Positions 5,120-6,853 of a stretch of DNA of 6,853 nucleotides are shown one piece after another; within the stretch, counting starts at the first letter, position 1, and every line of letters begins with the position of its first letter. The stretch spans positions 1 to 6,853 of the forward strand of contig JAISKQ010000234.1 of NCBI GenBank assembly GCA_031260865.1, given 5' to 3'. The notes beneath the pieces are model-generated. The model ran no database searches. It was given only the letters and a program-made list of their open reading frames with translations, and had not been told where the DNA came from. Both the position numbers and the translations under genes were made by a program. This stretch comes from Prevotella sp. Lineage in GTDB: Bacteria > Bacteroidota > Bacteroidia > Bacteroidales > Dysgonomonadaceae.

Positions 5120-6046
5120 TTATCTTAGTTTTAAAACGACACCCTCTACCGGCGTATATTCATAGCCTTTATTGTTCATTTCTAATAAATAATCCAATTT
5201 GATTCCATATAACTGGGATATGCTGTGCATAGATTCCCCTATCTGTACCACATGTTCGTAATATGGTTTATCCGCTTTGGTTTTTTTCTTCTCAAGATAA
5301 ACTAAATCGCCTTTCTTGAGAGGAAAATCCGGCGACACTTCATTATATTTAGCGATGTCTTTCGCGTTTAAGCTAAATTCGGCGGCAATATTTCCGTATG
5401 TATCGCCGTCTTCGGCTACTACATAAACCAGATCATGGGTTTTATACGGCGTATGGCGAATCTCCTTTATCGTTTCTTTACGTACCTCTATTTGTTTTAT
5501 CTTTTCTACAGAAAAACCTTTCTTATCAAATTGATATATTTCGTAATCTTCTATCAATTTAATCAATTTATTGGCATAAGCCTTATCGGTGGCATATCCC
5601 GATTGTTGCAAACCTTTAGCCCAGTTCTTGTAGTCGGTTATATCTAACGAAAACAAGTCTTTATATCTCGGCTTTCCCAAAAAAACAGCATGATCGTCAA
5701 AGGATTCCTCCGCTTTTTTATATTTTCTGAAACAATCATTTGGGTTATCGTCATCTTTATATACTTTTTCCCCTGTCCAATCACTATTACATTTGATACC
5801 AAAATGATTATTCGCGCTTTTTGCAAGAGTGCCCTTTCCAGCTCCCGATTCCAACAATCCCTGCGCAAGAGTTATACTCGCGGGAATATTATATTTTTTC
5901 ATCTGACTGACAGCCGCATCTTTATACAAATTGATATAATCTTCATATACTTTATTGCGTTTCTCCTGAGAATGAACAGTTGTCGCGAACAAAAAAATAA
6001 ATATAAAAAATGCAATTAATTTACTATGAGTAATAGAAGTATCCAC
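5120..6046 (-). CDS. Secreted GH73 glucosaminidase with two LysM domains
   Basis: This is a peptidoglycan hydrolase that should cleave the glycan backbone next to N-acetylglucosamine, working in the periplasm or at the envelope during wall turnover or daughter-cell separation. The 308-residue protein has a signal peptide (about 1-26, core LIAFFIFIFLFATTVHS). The glucosaminidase domain (about 35-175) has ITLAQGLLESGAGKG with the likely catalytic E66, NNHFGIKC (79-86), FRKY (106-109) and the C-terminal SGYATDKAYANKL (149-161). LysM domains at about 206-251 (VYVVAEDGDTYGNIAAEF) and 263-307 (YEHVVQIGESMHSISQLYG) bind peptidoglycan. The start is GTG: the frame upstream holds only Lys/Asn/Tyr/Ser codons back to a TAA, with no ATG, and the next Met (49) would remove the signal peptide. 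No Shine-Dalgarno is visible. It is divergent from cdd. Confidence 0.93.
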   Translation of the reverse strand: MDTSITHSKLIAFFIFIFLFATTVHSQEKRNKVYEDYINLYKDAAVSQMKKYNIPASITLAQGLLESGAGKGTLAKSANNHFGIKCNSDWTGEKVYKDDDNPNDCFRKYKKAEESFDDHAVFLGKPRYKDLFSLDITDYKNWAKGLQQSGYATDKAYANKLIKLIEDYEIYQFDKKGFSVEKIKQIEVRKETIKEIRHTPYKTHDLVYVVAEDGDTYGNIAAEFSLNAKDIAKYNEVSPDFPLKKGDLVYLEKKKTKADKPYYEHVVQIGESMHSISQLYGIKLDYLLEMNNKGYEYTPVEGVVLKLR

Positions 6047-6094
6047 TTTTTTCTTATTTTTAGAATATTTTTTTTACACAAAACAACAATAAAT
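6047..6094. promoter_or_regulatory. 48-bp AT-rich divergent intergenic region between the GH73 gene and cdd
   Basis: Both genes start outward from this short gap, which is nearly all A and T with a T8 run (6068-6075 area). Neither strand has an exact TAnnTTTG box or a Shine-Dalgarno site. A minus-strand TATTGTTG near 6086-6093 differs from the -7 box by one base but lacks a correctly spaced -33 TTG. Two full promoters cannot fit without overlapping each other or the gene starts, so the regulatory signals probably extend into the coding ends. This is inferred from geometry. Confidence 0.4.
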
Positions 6095-6577
6095 ATGAAA
6101 AGTTTAAATTTGAATACAAAGATATTAGTTTATAATGATGTAGAAGCTTCCGAAAGCATTAAAAAACTTATAAAATTTGCAAAAAATGCGACAAAAAACG
6201 CTTATGCCCCATATTCCCATTTTCAGGTAGGCGCCGCCGTAATGTTAACCAACGGAGAAATAATGACCGGCAGTAATCAGGAGAACGCCGCTTATCCGTC
6301 AGGACTGTGCGCGGAAAGGGTGGCTCTATTCAACGCAAACGCCCAATATCCCAATACAGCAGTGGAAGTTATCGCCATCGCGGCTTTTCACGACGGTGAG
6401 TTTACGGATGTTCCTTGCTGCCCTTGTGGCGGTTGCAGGCAAGTGATAGTGGAAGCCGAAAATCGCTTCGACAAAGCAATAAAGATGATAATGTACGGCA
6501 AAAGCAAAATCTACGAGGTAGAATCCGTTAAAGTGTTGCTGCCCCTCAGTTTTGGCAAAGAATCATTATCAGAATAA
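6095..6577 (+). CDS. cdd: Cytidine deaminase (homotetrameric type)
   Basis: The enzyme is a cytoplasmic zinc protein that deaminates cytidine and deoxycytidine to uridine and deoxyuridine in pyrimidine salvage. At 160 residues it fits the short tetrameric class seen in Bacillus and human. Visible motifs are YAPYSHFQVGAAV (37-49), the nucleoside-binding GSNQENAAYPSG (N61, E63), LCAERVALF with zinc ligand C72 and catalytic E74, and PCGGCRQ with zinc ligands C111 and C114. The ATG at 6095 gives a normal N-terminus. An in-frame ATG at 6026 would add 23 hydrophobic residues and overlap the start of the divergent GH73 gene, so I rejected it. No Shine-Dalgarno is seen, which is usual here. The 3' end overlaps the converging metallopeptidase gene by 9 bp. 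Confidence 0.97.
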   Translation: MKSLNLNTKILVYNDVEASESIKKLIKFAKNATKNAYAPYSHFQVGAAVMLTNGEIMTGSNQENAAYPSGLCAERVALFNANAQYPNTAVEVIAIAAFHDGEFTDVPCCPCGGCRQVIVEAENRFDKAIKMIMYGKSKIYEVESVKVLLPLSFGKESLSE

Positions 6578-6853
6578 CGTCTTAAATGATTTCAACTCTT
6601 GAGTCAGTTCGTGAGACCTGCCATCCGAAACCTTATCCAACAGCGCCCAAAACTTTTCGCCATGATTCATTTCCACGGTATGGCACAACTCATGGAGGAT
6701 AACGAAGTCGATCAGATATTCGGGCAAAAGCATACCGTAAAACGAAAGATTTATATTTTTCATCGAAGAGCAGCTTCCCCAGCGGGTACGGCTCTTATTT
6801 ATCTTTACTATCGCGTATTGGAAGGAATGCTTTTCGGCTAAGAGCTTGACTTT
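6569..6853 (-). CDS. YgjP/DUF45-type zinc metallopeptidase-like protein, C-terminal part
   Basis: The frame stays open to the window edge, so the N-terminal portion is missing; 94 residues are visible. They contain the family signature RTRWGSCSS (22-30), the strand INLSFYGMLLPEYLIDFVI, the zinc-binding HELCH (54-58) with E55 as the likely catalytic acid/base, and NHGEKFW (63-69), where H64 is the probable third metal ligand. This order (RWGSCS, HELCH, NHxxxFW) is typical of the YgjP-like family, related to SprT/WLM peptidases. The cellular substrate is not settled for most members. An internal ATG at 6761-6763 falls just after RWGSCSS and is not the start. The gene converges on cdd with a 9-bp overlap of the coding ends. 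Confidence 0.92.
   Translation of the reverse strand, partial: KVKLLAEKHSFQYAIVKINKSRTRWGSCSSMKNINLSFYGMLLPEYLIDFVILHELCHTVEMNHGEKFWALLDKVSDGRSHELTQELKSFKTLF

Noticed and set aside
5690..6019. Plus-strand hydrophobic 109-codon reading frame
   Set aside because: It is antisense to the GH73 domain. Its apparent membrane character comes from the complement of Lys/Asn-rich codons.
6026..6094. Longer cytidine deaminase start adding 23 hydrophobic residues
   Set aside because: It would overlap the start of the divergent GH73 gene, and a signal-like N-terminus makes no sense on a cytoplasmic salvage enzyme. The hydrophobicity comes from AT-rich DNA.

Overview
The window reads as a piece of chromosome from a member of the Bacteroidota, probably the order Bacteroidales. 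The evidence is the gene content: an ECF sigma factor overlapping a membrane protein with a TonB-type C-terminal domain, a DUF4468 protein, and a GH73-LysM peptidoglycan hydrolase. AT-rich leaders mostly without Shine-Dalgarno sites, and matches to the Bacteroidota -7 promoter box TAnnTTTG, agree with this. The species cannot be named from the sequence alone. No tRNA, rRNA, transposase, phage gene or CRISPR array was seen.

Layout. 2-1317 (+): the end of an ECF sigma factor gene overlaps by ATGA a single-pass membrane protein with a periplasmic TonB-like domain, probably a signalling pair. 1323-2006 (-): trmD, converging on that pair with only 5 bp between stop codons. 2007-2778: 772 bp without a credible gene, holding five copies of a roughly 90-bp tandem repeat, a C/G-rich hairpin, an AT-rich stretch, a REP-like palindrome and a terminator-like hairpin. 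2779-4812 (-): a two-gene unit encoding an exported DUF4468 protein fused to a flavin-reductase-like domain, then a classical SDR oxidoreductase 6 bp downstream. 4813-5119: 307 bp of non-coding DNA with a long MITE/REP-like palindrome. 5120-6046 (-): a secreted GH73 glucosaminidase with two LysM domains. 6095-6577 (+): cytidine deaminase, divergent from it. 6569-6853 (-): the C-terminal part of a YgjP/DUF45-type zinc metallopeptidase that runs off the window end.

How the genes relate. Most are independent housekeeping genes (tRNA modification, pyrimidine salvage, cell-wall turnover). Two units look functionally linked: the sigma/TonB-C pair, and the DUF4468-flavin reductase/SDR pair. The points most worth a second look are the exported flavin-reductase fusion and the repeat array upstream of trmD, where every copy carries a -7-like box facing trmD. 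No clear new defence or mobile system is visible.
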